A DNA stretch of 64,000 bases from Flavobacterium aquaticum (GCF_003259835.1 NZ_QLMI01000002.1:310001-374000), one strand, 5' to 3'. Shown: positions 23,732 to 33,137, counted from the stretch's first letter. Numbers and translations: made by a program. The notes: generated by a model from the sequence alone, not told the origin.

Positions 23732-24358
23732 TTAAAAAAACATCTTATATAAGGAAGAAACTGCTACAATTCCGGTTAATGCCGCAATTAAGAAATTGAT
23801 ATTTTGAACTATAAAAGTGAGTTTGTGTTCAATTAGCTTGAAAAATTTAGCATATAAGTAAAACACAAAATAAGTTCCTAAAGCTGCCGATATTGAAAAC
23901 AATACAATAGAAATCATATCATACTGAAACAAATCTTTTGAAGCCATCATTAAACTTGTAATGGCGTACCAAGGAATGGCAAACATATTAAAAGCAGACA
24001 TTGCCATTCCGTAAAAAAAACGATTTCTTTTTGCTTCAATCTCAACTTTGATTTCTTTTTGCTTTTTAGCTTTCAAACCCATAATAGTAAAAGCAATTGT
24101 CAATATAATAAAGATTACAGTGCCAATTTTTTTCAATCCTTCACTAAAAACTGGATTAGCATCTAAGAATTTCGCAAAATAAGTCCCTAAAAAACTTTGG
24201 ATAAAAACCACTACAACCGCTCCTAAAGCAAAATTCAAGGCTTGTTTTTGACTTTCCTTTACACTGATTTTGGCAATTGTCATATTCAACATACCCGGAA
24301 TAATGATACCGCCAATGGAAATTATCAAACCTAGAAAAATGGCTAAAACAAACGTCAT
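23732..24358 (-). CDS. LysE/RhtB family membrane transporter
   Basis: The 208-residue integral membrane protein has about six hydrophobic segments. The first has the LysE-like IPGMLNMTIAKISV stretch with conserved Pro and Gly, and AFNMFAIPWYAI occurs in the fourth. The family exports amino acids or related small molecules. It lies directly upstream of the alkyltransferase-like gene. The substrate is unknown. Confidence 0.75.
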   Translation of the reverse strand: MTFVLAIFLGLIISIGGIIIPGMLNMTIAKISVKESQKQALNFALGAVVVVFIQSFLGTYFAKFLDANPVFSEGLKKIGTVIFIILTIAFTIMGLKAKKQKEIKVEIEAKRNRFFYGMAMSAFNMFAIPWYAITSLMMASKDLFQYDMISIVLFSISAALGTYFVFYLYAKFFKLIEHKLTFIVQNINFLIAALTGIVAVSSLYKMFF

Positions 24359-24411
24359 AAATTGATTTTTATCAAAAGTAAGGAAGAATATTGAAATGAA
24401 TGTAACAAAGA

Positions 24412-25083
24412 TTACTTAATTCGGAACTTAATATAGGTAATAGGTTTGTTTACTTCCAAATATTGACTTTCGTAAAACGTTTGAATTCCAGTTACTTCTG
24501 CTGGCGCTCCTTCGTTTTTATAAATATTGTGGTTCGCATAAATTACTTCATGACCTAAACCATGTAACAACCCTAATGTATAACCATGCATAAACTCTGA
24601 ATCGGTTTTTAAATGCATCAATCCGCTTGGTTTTAGGATCTTTTTATAGCGCTCTAAAAACTCAGCATTCGTCATTCTGTGCTTGGTTCTTTTGTATTTG
24701 ATTTGTGGATCTGGGAAAGTAATCCAAATTTCAGACACTTCGTTTTCAGCAAAAATATGATTGATTAACTCGATTTGCGTTCTTACAAAAGCTACGTTAT
24801 TCATACCTGTTTCAACAGCAGTTTTTGCTCCACGCCAAAATCTTGCTCCTTTGATATCAATACCAATAAAGTTTTTATTTGGAAATCTTTCGGCTAAACC
24901 AACAGAGTATTCGCCTTTTCCACAACCTAATTCTAATACAATTGGATTATCATTTTTAAAGAATTCTCTATTCCATTTACCTCTTAACGGAAATTCATTC
25001 CCAACAACTTCTTCTCTTGTTGGTTGAAAAACATTAGTAAACGTTTCGTTCTCGCTGAATCTTTTTAATTTATTTTTACTTCC
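24412..25083 (-). CDS. trmB: tRNA (guanine-N7)-methyltransferase TrmB
   Basis: TrmB makes m7G46 in tRNA. The SAM motif ELGCGKGEYS, the following FIGIDIKGARFW, and the conserved EIWITFPDPQIKYKRTKHR are all present. I start it at the GTG at 25083, giving 223 residues beginning GSKNKLKRF, the usual family start. The TTG at 25116 lies upstream of the likely transcript start, because a good promoter covers 25104-25133. Confidence 0.9.
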   Translation of the reverse strand, partial: GSKNKLKRFSENETFTNVFQPTREEVVGNEFPLRGKWNREFFKNDNPIVLELGCGKGEYSVGLAERFPNKNFIGIDIKGARFWRGAKTAVETGMNNVAFVRTQIELINHIFAENEVSEIWITFPDPQIKYKRTKHRMTNAEFLERYKKILKPSGLMHLKTDSEFMHGYTLGLLHGLGHEVIYANHNIYKNEGAPAEVTGIQTFYESQYLEVNKPITYIKFRIK

Positions 25084-25103
25084 CACTTCTAATTTATTTT
25101 GGG

Positions 25104-25133
25104 CAAAATTAAGCAAATAATTAGCAACACAAA
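25104..25133 (-). promoter_or_regulatory. Promoter of trmB
   Basis: TTTG (25133-25130) and TAATTTTG (25111-25104) are 18 bp apart on the minus strand. The position argues for the GTG start at 25083. Confidence 0.6.
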
Positions 25134-25225
25134 TAAACTTTTAATAATGTTTCAATAACCTTAACATTAGATACGTTTTCGTTTTTTGTATAAAATTTTT
25201 ATTTTGAAATCGCAATTAATAAAAA

Positions 25226-25299
25226 GTTGCGCAAGCAACACCGACGAAAAAAAAAGCGATTCCATATGTGACCGCTAAAAAATATAATCCACACATATG
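25226..25299 (+). promoter_or_regulatory. Leader hairpins before the LpxH-like gene
   Basis: A GTTGC-GCAA-GCAAC hairpin (25226-25239) is followed by CATATGTG (25263-25270) and its inverted copy CACATATG (25292-25299). The second copy contains the start codon (25297-25299), so pairing would hide it. Confidence 0.5.
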
Positions 25300-26118
25300 A
25301 AAAAACGTAAAGTTGAAGTGGCTGTTATTTCCGATGTTCATCTTGGAACGTATGGTTGTCATGCGAAAGAATTATTGGATTATTTATCTTCGATAAAACC
25401 TAAAATTTTAGTACTGAATGGCGATATTATCGATATTTGGCAATTTAGAAAATCTTATTTCCCATCGAAACACTTAGAGGTAATTAAGAAGATTATTTCT
25501 ATGAGTACCAAAGGTACAAAAGTGTATTATATCACCGGTAATCACGATGAATTTCTTAGGAAATTTACCGATTTACACATGGGAAACATCAGTTTAATTG
25601 ATAAACTCGTGTTAGAATTAGATCACAAAAGAGCTTGGATTTTTCATGGAGACGTTTTTGACGCTTCGATTACCCAAGCCAAATGGTTAGCTAAATTAGG
25701 CGGTTGGGGTTATGATATCCTCATTTTAATTAACCGTTTCATCAATTGGGTTTTAACCCGATTTAACAAAGAACCGTATTCGCTTTCGAAGAAAATTAAA
25801 AACAATGTAAAATCTGCTGTAAAATTTATCACTAACTTTGAAAATGTTTGTGTGGAATTGGCGATAGAAAACGACTACGATTATGTAATTTGCGGACATA
25901 TTCACGAGCCCAAAATTGAGTTCATGGAGAATGAAAAAGGAGAGGTTTTCTATTTGAATTCGGGCGATTGGGTAGAAAATTTAACCGCTTTAGAATATAA
26001 CAACAAAAAGTGGAAATTACACCAACACGATAGAAATTTTAGTTCGGATGAAAATGAGTATAATTTTGAAGATGAAAATAAATTAGCCGAACAATTTATT
26101 GCGGTTTTGAAAAAGTAA
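25297..26118 (+). CDS. LpxH-like UDP-2,3-diacylglucosamine diphosphatase (metallophosphoesterase)
   Basis: This 273-residue calcineurin-type phosphoesterase has all metal-binding motifs: SDVHLG (Asp-13, His-15), NGDIIDIW (Asp-43), GNHDEF (Asn-82, His-83), FHGDVFD and GHIHEP. The GD-I-D-I-W spacing and the long helical insertion in the middle resemble LpxH/LpxG enzymes, which remove UMP from UDP-2,3-diacylglucosamine in lipid A synthesis. A peripheral membrane location is likely. The next gene, a glycosyltransferase, starts at the stop codon (TAATG overlap), so they form an operon. Confidence 0.8.
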   Translation: MKKRKVEVAVISDVHLGTYGCHAKELLDYLSSIKPKILVLNGDIIDIWQFRKSYFPSKHLEVIKKIISMSTKGTKVYYITGNHDEFLRKFTDLHMGNISLIDKLVLELDHKRAWIFHGDVFDASITQAKWLAKLGGWGYDILILINRFINWVLTRFNKEPYSLSKKIKNNVKSAVKFITNFENVCVELAIENDYDYVICGHIHEPKIEFMENEKGEVFYLNSGDWVENLTALEYNNKKWKLHQHDRNFSSDENEYNFEDENKLAEQFIAVLKK

Positions 26119-27173
26119 TGAAGAAAAAAATACTCATAGCGCCATTAAACTGGGGTTTAGGACATGCCACAAGATGTATTCCTATTATAAAAGCATTGGA
26201 AGAAAATGGTTTTGAACCCATTATTGCTTCAGACGGAGTAGCTTTAGCTTTATTAAAAAAAGAATTTCCAAATCTTTTGAGTATCGAATTACCTGCTTAC
26301 AACATTCAATACTCAGAAAAAGGTAAAAACTTCAAGTGGAAATTAGCGCTTCAAATGCCTAAAATGATGTTGGCCATCAAAAAAGAGAAATCAAAAATCA
26401 ATAAGATTATCGAAAACTATGAAATTGATGGCGTTATTAGCGATAATCGATTGGGTGTTTATTCTTCAAAAGTACCTTCTGTTTTTATCACACATCAATT
26501 AAATGTACTTTCTGGAAATACTTCTTGGTTGACAACCAAATTGCATTCACGTTACATTTCCAAGTTCGATGCTTGTTGGGTTCCTGATGTTTCTAGTGTA
26601 GAAAATTTGTCGGGAAAATTAGGTCATCCTGAAAAGATGATGAACACCATTCGATACATCGGACCTTTAAGTCGCATTGAAAAAAAATCATTACCAATTA
26701 AGTACGATATTATGGTTTTATTATCAGGACCAGAACCGCAACGTACTTTATTGGAAAAGAAACTTATCAAAGAATTAGAAAATAGTTCGAAGGAAATTCT
26801 ATTCGTAAAAGGAATTGTAGAATCGCAACAGCAAATCGAGAAAGTAAATTCGACTACTTATTACAATTTCATGAATTCGGAAGAATTAAGTACTGCTTTT
26901 AATGAGAGTGAATTTGTGGTTTGTCGTTCTGGTTATACCACGGTTATGGATTTGGCGAAATTGGAGAAAAAAGCGTTTTTTATTCCAACACCAGGTCAAT
27001 ATGAACAAGAATATTTATCTAAAAAATTTAAATCAGAAATTGTGGCCCCAAGTTGCAAGCAAGAGAAATTCAAAGCTTCTAAGTTAGAAAAAATTCACTT
27101 TTACAAAGGATTTAAGGATTTTTCGGTTGACCCGAATTGGAACGAATTATTTCGTCTTTTCCAAAGTAAATGA
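26118..27173 (+). CDS. GT-B fold glycosyltransferase, MurG/GT28-like
   Basis: The 351-residue protein opens with ILIAPLNWGLGHATR, the Gly-rich loop of GT28/MurG-like enzymes. A second Rossmann domain has VLLSGPEPQR and the nucleotide-sugar site region FVVCRSGYTTVMDLAKLEKKAFFIPTP (in part). No signal peptide is present, so it acts on the cytoplasmic side. It is coupled to the LpxH-like gene by a one-base overlap and may modify lipid or glycan precursors. Its 3' end overlaps the histidine kinase gene tail to tail by 27 bp, with no terminator between. Confidence 0.75.
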   Translation: MKKKILIAPLNWGLGHATRCIPIIKALEENGFEPIIASDGVALALLKKEFPNLLSIELPAYNIQYSEKGKNFKWKLALQMPKMMLAIKKEKSKINKIIENYEIDGVISDNRLGVYSSKVPSVFITHQLNVLSGNTSWLTTKLHSRYISKFDACWVPDVSSVENLSGKLGHPEKMMNTIRYIGPLSRIEKKSLPIKYDIMVLLSGPEPQRTLLEKKLIKELENSSKEILFVKGIVESQQQIEKVNSTTYYNFMNSEELSTAFNESEFVVCRSGYTTVMDLAKLEKKAFFIPTPGQYEQEYLSKKFKSEIVAPSCKQEKFKASKLEKIHFYKGFKDFSVDPNWNELFRLFQSK

Positions 27174-28190
27174 AAATTCTGAACCAACACCAATTTGACT
27201 TTCCACATAAATTTTCTCATCATGTCCTTCAATAATGTGTTTCACGATAGCTAATCCTAAACCTGAACCGCCTTCGCTTCTTGCACCACTTTTATCTACT
27301 CGGTAAAAACGTTCGAATAATCGCGGAATGTTTTGTTTTTCGATTCCTTCACCGTTATCGGTAATTCTTACGATGACTTTATTTTTGGTTAAATCTTCGA
27401 TTCCAACTTCAGTAGTTCCGCCTTTTTTTCCGTATTTGATAGAGTTTACAACCAAATTCGTAACAACTTGTTGGATTTTCTCTTGATCTGCCATTACCCA
27501 GATAGGTTTAGCGTATTTCATATCGAAAGTTAAGGTAATGTTTTTGTTTGCTGCTTTCATTTCGAACAAATCAAATACATTCTGAATTACCTCAACAATA
27601 TTAAAACGAGTTACATCTAGATTGATTTCACCAACTTCTAATTTGGTAATCATATCCAAATCTTTCACGATGTAAATCAAACGTTCTACACCTTTTTCGG
27701 CACGTTCTAAATATTTTGTTCGGATATTTTTGTCTTCCATCGCACCATCAAGAAGCGTAAGCAAATAACCTTGAATCGTAAAAAGTGGTGTTTTTAATTC
27801 GTGCGAAACGTTTCCTAAAAATTCTTTTCGGTATTCTTCTCTAATTTTTAAGGTTTCGATTTCTAATTTTTTATCTCTGGCGAATTTTTTTACTTCTTTC
27901 GTCAACGTTGCCATATCGGTTGTTACGGGTTGATTTATATAAGAAGTCGTTTCTAAAAGCGAAACATCGTCATAGATTTTCTTAACGCGTTTGTAAATAA
28001 AATGCTCCACTCTAAATTGAATTAAAAAGAATGTAGCCGCATAAAAAATTAGCGAAAAAGCGAAAACAACTAGTAAATTTAATGACTGAACAAAATAATG
28101 ATATAAAAAAATAGTCGCTAAAAAGAACAAGGTTACGTATAACGATGACTTTAAAGCGAACTTATAAGATTTTTTAAATTTTAATTGCAT
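27147..28190 (-). CDS. Sensor histidine kinase, PhoR-like
   Basis: The 347-residue kinase has two membrane helices (about 14-31 and 37-58) with almost no periplasmic loop. A linker follows, then the phosphoacceptor box NVSHELKTPL (His-130), the ATP-binding N box VVNSIKYGKKG, and G boxes ITDNGEGI and GGSGLGLAI. Lack of a sizeable periplasmic domain fits PhoR kinases, which sense the phosphate status through transporters. It follows its response regulator by a one-base overlap. Confidence 0.88.
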   Translation of the reverse strand: MQLKFKKSYKFALKSSLYVTLFFLATIFLYHYFVQSLNLLVVFAFSLIFYAATFFLIQFRVEHFIYKRVKKIYDDVSLLETTSYINQPVTTDMATLTKEVKKFARDKKLEIETLKIREEYRKEFLGNVSHELKTPLFTIQGYLLTLLDGAMEDKNIRTKYLERAEKGVERLIYIVKDLDMITKLEVGEINLDVTRFNIVEVIQNVFDLFEMKAANKNITLTFDMKYAKPIWVMADQEKIQQVVTNLVVNSIKYGKKGGTTEVGIEDLTKNKVIVRITDNGEGIEKQNIPRLFERFYRVDKSGARSEGGSGLGLAIVKHIIEGHDEKIYVESQIGVGSEFSFTLEKTK

Positions 28191-28879
28191 TAAAATTCGA
28201 TTTTATAACCAACTCCTTTAATGGTTTTAAAGAAACTATCTCCAATTTTTTCTCTTAATTTTCTAATGTGAACATCGATAGTTCTTCCACCCACTACTAC
28301 TTCGTTACCCCAAACTTTGTCTAAGATTTCTTCACGAGTAAACACTTTTCCTGGTTTTGTAGCTAACAAATAGAACAATTCAAACTCTTTGCGAGGCAAG
28401 ATAATTTCTTCGCCATCTTTAATGATTTTGTATTCTTCTCTGTTGATTTCGATATTACCTACTGTTAAAGTTGTAGTTGACGAAACGCCTTCAACACCTT
28501 TTAACCTTCTTAATAATGCTTGCACTTTACTAACCAAAACTTTTGGTTTGATTGGTTTTGCAATGTAATCATCAGCTCCAGCATCAAAACCAGCTACTTG
28601 CGAATAATCTTCGGAACGAGCGGTTAAAAAAGTAATAATTGTATCTTGAAGTTCTGGAATTTTTCTGATGTTTTCACAAGCTTCCATTCCGTCCATTTCT
28701 GGCATCATTACATCCATAATAATTAATTGGGGATGTTCTTTTTTTGCTTTCGCGATAGCTTCTTTTCCATTTGAAGCCGTTATAATTTGATAGCCTTCTT
28801 GAGAAAGATTGTATCCTACAATTTCTAAGATATCTTGCTCATCATCAACCAATAAGATCTTAATGTCTTTTTTCTTCAT
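28190..28879 (-). CDS. OmpR/PhoB family response regulator
   Basis: The 229-residue regulator has a receiver domain with the acidic pair VDDE and phospho-acceptor Asp-56 (IIMDVMMP). The signalling Thr and Lys are in TARS and IAKP. A winged-helix DNA-binding domain follows (PRKEFELFYLLATKPGKVFTREEIL, ending GVGYKIEF). It is coupled to the kinase. It is divergent from the TonB receptor gene, whose promoter contains six 11-bp repeats of the type expected for this regulator family. Confidence 0.9.
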   Translation of the reverse strand: MKKKDIKILLVDDEQDILEIVGYNLSQEGYQIITASNGKEAIAKAKKEHPQLIIMDVMMPEMDGMEACENIRKIPELQDTIITFLTARSEDYSQVAGFDAGADDYIAKPIKPKVLVSKVQALLRRLKGVEGVSSTTTLTVGNIEINREEYKIIKDGEEIILPRKEFELFYLLATKPGKVFTREEILDKVWGNEVVVGGRTIDVHIRKLREKIGDSFFKTIKGVGYKIEF

Positions 28880-28958
28880 TACAAAATTTGTTATGTTTTG
28901 GTTTGTAAAGGTAAAGATAAAATAAAATGTTCAAAGGAGTTTACAATTATTTAATCTA

Positions 28959-29036
28959 TTAACAATTCGGTAACGCATTCGCAACCAATTCATAACAGGC
29001 AAGTAACTTTACTATAACACTTCAGCAGTTCCTTTG
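28959..29036 (+). promoter_or_regulatory. Pho-box-like array of six 11-bp repeats and -7 box before the TonB receptor
   Basis: Pentamers TTAAC, GTAAC, GCAAC, ATAAC, GTAAC and ATAAC end at 28963, 28974, 28985, 28996, 29007 and 29018, spaced exactly 11 bp. The -7-like box TTCCTTTG starts at 29029, again 11 bp on. No TTTG is seen at -33, as expected for an activator-dependent promoter. PhoB/OmpR-family regulators bind tandem sites with 11-bp spacing. Confidence 0.7.
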
Positions 29037-29058
29037 CACCAAAATTTAACAACACAAA

Positions 29059-31821
29059 ATGAAACTACGTTATTTATTATTATCATTATTCTTTTCAGTA
29101 GCAATGTTTGCTCAAAATGGAACTGTTACCGGAACTATTTTAGATAAAGAATTTAACAACGAACCTTTACCTTTTGCTAACATAGTAATTAAAGGAACAA
29201 AACAAGGAACTTCTACAGATGAGAATGGAAAATATTCGATTTCTCTAAAACCTGGCAACTACACTATAGTTATAGGATATTTAGGATACGAAACTAAAGA
29301 AATACCTTTTACTATTAAAGCTAATGAGAAAAAAGTAATTAACCATACACTTGAAGCTAGCGGAGTTCAATTAGCAGATATTGAAATTATCCAAGTAGTC
29401 TCTAAAGAAAAAGAAAGTGCTTTGTTACAAGAACAACAAAAAGCAGTCGAAATTAAACAAAGTATTGGAGCGGAAGAAATTTCTAAAAAAGGTATTGGAG
29501 ATGTGGCGGCAGCAGTTGCAAAAACTTCTGGAATTTCTAAACAAGAGGGTTCAAGCGATATTTATGTTAGAGGTTTAGGAGATCGATATAATTCAACAAC
29601 TATGAATGGATTACCGTTACCTTCAAATAACCCTTCAACAAAAAATATGTCTTTAGATGTTTTCTCTACTGATATTGTAGAATACATTGGAATTGACAAA
29701 ACATATAATTTTAAAAATTATGGAGATTTTGCAGGAGCAAACGTTGATATTGTTTCTAAAACATACAAAGGAAGCGGAATGATTGAAGTAGGAAGCGGAA
29801 TGAATGCAAACTCAAATGCAATTTCTCAAAACAAATTTTACTTACAAGATGGTCCAAATTTTCATGGATTTAGTAATGAATCAATCCCTAACAATCCTTT
29901 AAATGGATACAATTTTACGACAAGTTGGGATAAACAAGCAGCAACTCCAATTGGAAGCTCGTTTTATTTAAGAGGGGGCGATTCTTATTCAGTAGGTTCA
30001 AATGGAAAATTAAGTTTCTTTTTAAATGCTTCTTTTGATAATAGTTATAATTACAAAGAAGGCGCAAGAAGAGGAAGTGTAAATACACAAGGAATTGCGG
30101 TAAAAGATTTGTTTAGAAAAGCATACGAATATCAAACAAGTTCAAATGCTATGGCTAATATAAATTATAAAATTAACAGTAATCATAATATCAAATGGAA
30201 CTCAATGTATATCAACTCTACATCACAAAAACATGAAGAGTTTACAGGTATAATTGATGCTTTTGACGCACCTGGAAATGGATATGTATCACGTTCAACT
30301 TTTGACAGAACTTCTTTACTTATCAATCAATTATTAGGAAATCATACACTAGGGAATCGTGTTAATTTTGATTGGGGAATTTCATACAATATGATGATGA
30401 ATGTAATTCCAGACAGAATGCAAAACACTTTTGTTGCATTAGACAATAACAACCCTAACTCCCCGTTGATAGTTTCCGATTTAAATAAATCTGATAATCA
30501 TAGATATTTTCAAGAAATGACAGATGATGAAGTTGCAGGTAACTTTACCTTATCATACAAATTTGGTAAAACAGCAGATGACAAATATAAAGGTAAATTT
30601 ATTGCAGGTTACAGCGCACGTTACAAAGAAATTAATTTTGACGCAACGCAATTTAATTTTGATATTTTACCGCCAAATGTTACCCTACCAATTATTGATT
30701 TAAACAATATTGATGGTTTCTTTAATCAAAACGGAATTGATTTAGGATATTACAATATTGTAACATTTAGAGGTGGTCTGAGTAGTCCAAATGCATTAGA
30801 CCCTCAAAATTATAACGGACAACAAATTATATCAGCTGGTTTTGGAGCAATTGAGTATCAGTTTACTCCAAAATTATTTGTAATTGCAGGTTTCCGTTCT
30901 GAATATATTATACAAGATATTTTTTATAGCACTTCATTAAAAACAGGAAAAAAATTAACTGATACTATGGAATATTTGCCTTCATTAACAGCAAAATATG
31001 AAATTAATGAAAAGCAAAATATTAAATTAGCAGCTAGTAAAACCTATACTCTACCTCAATTTAAAGAAAGAGCTCCTTTCTTATTTGAAGAAGTAGGACA
31101 AAGTTACTTTGGAAACGAAAACTTATACAATTCAACCGATTACAACTTTGATCTAAAATGGGAAATGTTCCCTAAAAATGGAGAAGTAATATCATTTACT
31201 GGATTTGGAAAATACATACAAAACCCAATTAATCAAGTTACTGTAGCTTCAGCAACAAACGATATTTCATGGGTAAATTCAGGAGAAAAAGCTATTGGAT
31301 TAGGTATTGAAGGTGAATGGAGAAAAAATTTATTTTCTCGTGAAAACAATACTACTGGAGAAAAAACTAACTTAGGATTTGGATTAAATGTTTCCTACTT
31401 ATTTACCAACCAAGATTTAGATACTGAAAAAGTAATTAACGAAAATCCAGGAATAAGTGTTGCTTTTACAAATCAAGATTCGAGATTAACAGGTGCTTCT
31501 GATTTATTAGTCAACTCTGACATTAGTTTTAATAAAGAGTTTAAAAACGACAAATCGTTGACTGCAACTTTAGCTGGAGGTTATTTTTCTGATAGAATTT
31601 ACGCACTTGGAGTTACTGGTAAAGGAGATTTAGTAGATAGCGAAGTAATTACTTTAGATTTTATTCTAAAATACAACGTTAGTAAAAATATCGGATTTGG
31701 ATTTAGCGCCAAAAATTTAACTAATCCAACAATCGAAAGAACGCAAGACATTCAAAATGTTGTAGTTGACTCATACAAAAAAGGAAGAAACTTTAGTATT
31801 TCTATGAAATATTCATTCTAA
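29059..31821 (+). CDS. TonB-dependent outer membrane receptor
   Basis: This 920-residue receptor has a signal peptide (MFAQ, about residue 18) and a carboxypeptidase-regulatory-like beta-sandwich (about 20-105: GTVTGTILDKEF to YLGYETKEIPF). The plug domain follows (GIGDVAAAVAKTSGIS, VRGLGDRYNSTTMNGLPLP), then a beta barrel ending with a terminal Phe (FSISMKYSF). It imports a nutrient using TonB energy. The adjacent PhoBR-like system and its promoter array suggest induction by phosphate limitation and a phosphorus-containing substrate; this is inference. No SusD partner is present. Confidence 0.9.
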   Translation: MKLRYLLLSLFFSVAMFAQNGTVTGTILDKEFNNEPLPFANIVIKGTKQGTSTDENGKYSISLKPGNYTIVIGYLGYETKEIPFTIKANEKKVINHTLEASGVQLADIEIIQVVSKEKESALLQEQQKAVEIKQSIGAEEISKKGIGDVAAAVAKTSGISKQEGSSDIYVRGLGDRYNSTTMNGLPLPSNNPSTKNMSLDVFSTDIVEYIGIDKTYNFKNYGDFAGANVDIVSKTYKGSGMIEVGSGMNANSNAISQNKFYLQDGPNFHGFSNESIPNNPLNGYNFTTSWDKQAATPIGSSFYLRGGDSYSVGSNGKLSFFLNASFDNSYNYKEGARRGSVNTQGIAVKDLFRKAYEYQTSSNAMANINYKINSNHNIKWNSMYINSTSQKHEEFTGIIDAFDAPGNGYVSRSTFDRTSLLINQLLGNHTLGNRVNFDWGISYNMMMNVIPDRMQNTFVALDNNNPNSPLIVSDLNKSDNHRYFQEMTDDEVAGNFTLSYKFGKTADDKYKGKFIAGYSARYKEINFDATQFNFDILPPNVTLPIIDLNNIDGFFNQNGIDLGYYNIVTFRGGLSSPNALDPQNYNGQQIISAGFGAIEYQFTPKLFVIAGFRSEYIIQDIFYSTSLKTGKKLTDTMEYLPSLTAKYEINEKQNIKLAASKTYTLPQFKERAPFLFEEVGQSYFGNENLYNSTDYNFDLKWEMFPKNGEVISFTGFGKYIQNPINQVTVASATNDISWVNSGEKAIGLGIEGEWRKNLFSRENNTTGEKTNLGFGLNVSYLFTNQDLDTEKVINENPGISVAFTNQDSRLTGASDLLVNSDISFNKEFKNDKSLTATLAGGYFSDRIYALGVTGKGDLVDSEVITLDFILKYNVSKNIGFGFSAKNLTNPTIERTQDIQNVVVDSYKKGRNFSISMKYSF

Positions 31822-31850
31822 ACAATTAGTTAACAATAAATAAATATTTA

Positions 31851-31883
31851 GGCAGATTTTTTTCAAAATCTGCCTTCTTTTTT
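31851..31883 (+). terminator. Intrinsic terminator after the TonB receptor gene
   Basis: GGCAGATTTT (31851-31860) pairs with AAAATCTGCC (31865-31874) around a TTTC loop, followed by a T-rich stretch. Confidence 0.85.
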
Positions 31884-31937
31884 AATAAACTAATAACATT
31901 AGGGTAAACACTTAAAAACAATTCAATTATAGTTTTG
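31882..31937 (+). promoter_or_regulatory. Second, weaker Pho-box-like array before the lipoprotein gene
   Basis: Pentamers TTAAT, ATAAC, GTAAA and AAAAC end at 31886, 31897, 31908 and 31919, each 11 bp apart. The -7 box TAGTTTTG starts at 31930, again 11 bp after the last one. The geometry is the same as at 28959-29036. Confidence 0.5.
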
Positions 31938-31963
31938 TAACAACAAATTAAATAACACAAAAA

Positions 31964-33115
31964 ATGAAAAATTTATTATTATCAGCTTTAGCTATAGCTG
32001 TTTTAACTTTCACATCTTGCTCTAGAGATGAAGATTCAGATGGAAACAATAACAATACAGTAACTATTAATCCTGCAGATTTTAAAGGTGAATTACTAAG
32101 CGGGCAATCTGCTACTTTAGACGCAACACAAGTTTACAACTTAACGGGATCTTTTATTGTAAGAGGTGGAGCAACTCTAACTATCCCAGCTGGAACAAGA
32201 ATTGAAGCTACTGGGGGAACTGCATCATACATTGCAATTGCACAAGACGGATTGCTTTATGTAAATGGAACTTCTACAAATCCTGTTATTATGACAAGTG
32301 GAAACGCTGTTAAAGCAACTGGAGATTGGGGTGGATTAGTAATTTGCGGAAGAGCAAACACTAACAAAGGTGGATCTACTGGCCAAACTGCAACTTCAGA
32401 AGTTGGAGATTTAACTTATGGTGGTACTGAAAACACTGACAGTTCAGGTGTTATTCGTTATTTAAGAGTAGAATATACAGGAGCTGCTTATAATGCTACT
32501 AAAGAATTTAACGGTGTATCGTTATTTGGAGTAGGAAGTGGAACTGTTTTTGAATACGTTCAAGCTTATAAAAGTGGTGATGACGGAATTGAATTTTTCG
32601 GCGGAAATGTAAACGCTAAATATTTAATTGCTTTACACAGTGAAGATGATGCAGTAGATTTTGCAGACGGATACTCAGGAACGCTTGAAAATGTTTTCAT
32701 TAAAGATGTAGCTAAAGCTGGTGTTGAAGGTTCAAACAACGGAGATAATGGTGCTGCAACACCTACAACCAATGCAACTTTAAAAAACTTTACAATTCTT
32801 AAAGGAAGTTTAGCTGGATCAGAACACGGAATGTTTATGAAAGAAGGTTCAGGAAAATGGAATTGCCAAAATATTTACATTGATGGTTTTACTAAAGGTT
32901 TAAAAATTAATGCATCATCTGTAGACCCAAGTTCTAATACAAATGTAGATAATGGATTTATTACATTTAATCCAATCTATTTTGGAGCTACAGTAACAAC
33001 AAATTCTGAATACGCTGGAACAAATACAACTTACCTAACTGTAGGAGCAAATACCGGAGCTGGAAACAGTGGAGCAACTCCAAGCTGGGCAACTGGTTGG
33101 ACAACAGGTTTCTAA
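31964..33115 (+). CDS. Lipoprotein with beta-helix-like repeats
   Basis: The 383-residue product has a lipobox (FTSC, Cys-19) and an Asp/Asn-rich linker. Turn-rich strands follow (GGATLTIPAGTRIEATGG, GDWGGLVICGRA, GDDGIEFFGG, EDDAVDFADGYSG), which resemble a right-handed parallel beta-helix. It is probably exposed at the cell surface. It follows the TonB receptor and has a similar promoter array, so it may bind or process the same substrate. No catalytic residues can be assigned. Confidence 0.7.
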   Translation: MKNLLLSALAIAVLTFTSCSRDEDSDGNNNNTVTINPADFKGELLSGQSATLDATQVYNLTGSFIVRGGATLTIPAGTRIEATGGTASYIAIAQDGLLYVNGTSTNPVIMTSGNAVKATGDWGGLVICGRANTNKGGSTGQTATSEVGDLTYGGTENTDSSGVIRYLRVEYTGAAYNATKEFNGVSLFGVGSGTVFEYVQAYKSGDDGIEFFGGNVNAKYLIALHSEDDAVDFADGYSGTLENVFIKDVAKAGVEGSNNGDNGAATPTTNATLKNFTILKGSLAGSEHGMFMKEGSGKWNCQNIYIDGFTKGLKINASSVDPSSNTNVDNGFITFNPIYFGATVTTNSEYAGTNTTYLTVGANTGAGNSGATPSWATGWTTGF

Positions 33116-33137
33116 TTAAAACCATATAAAGCATTAC

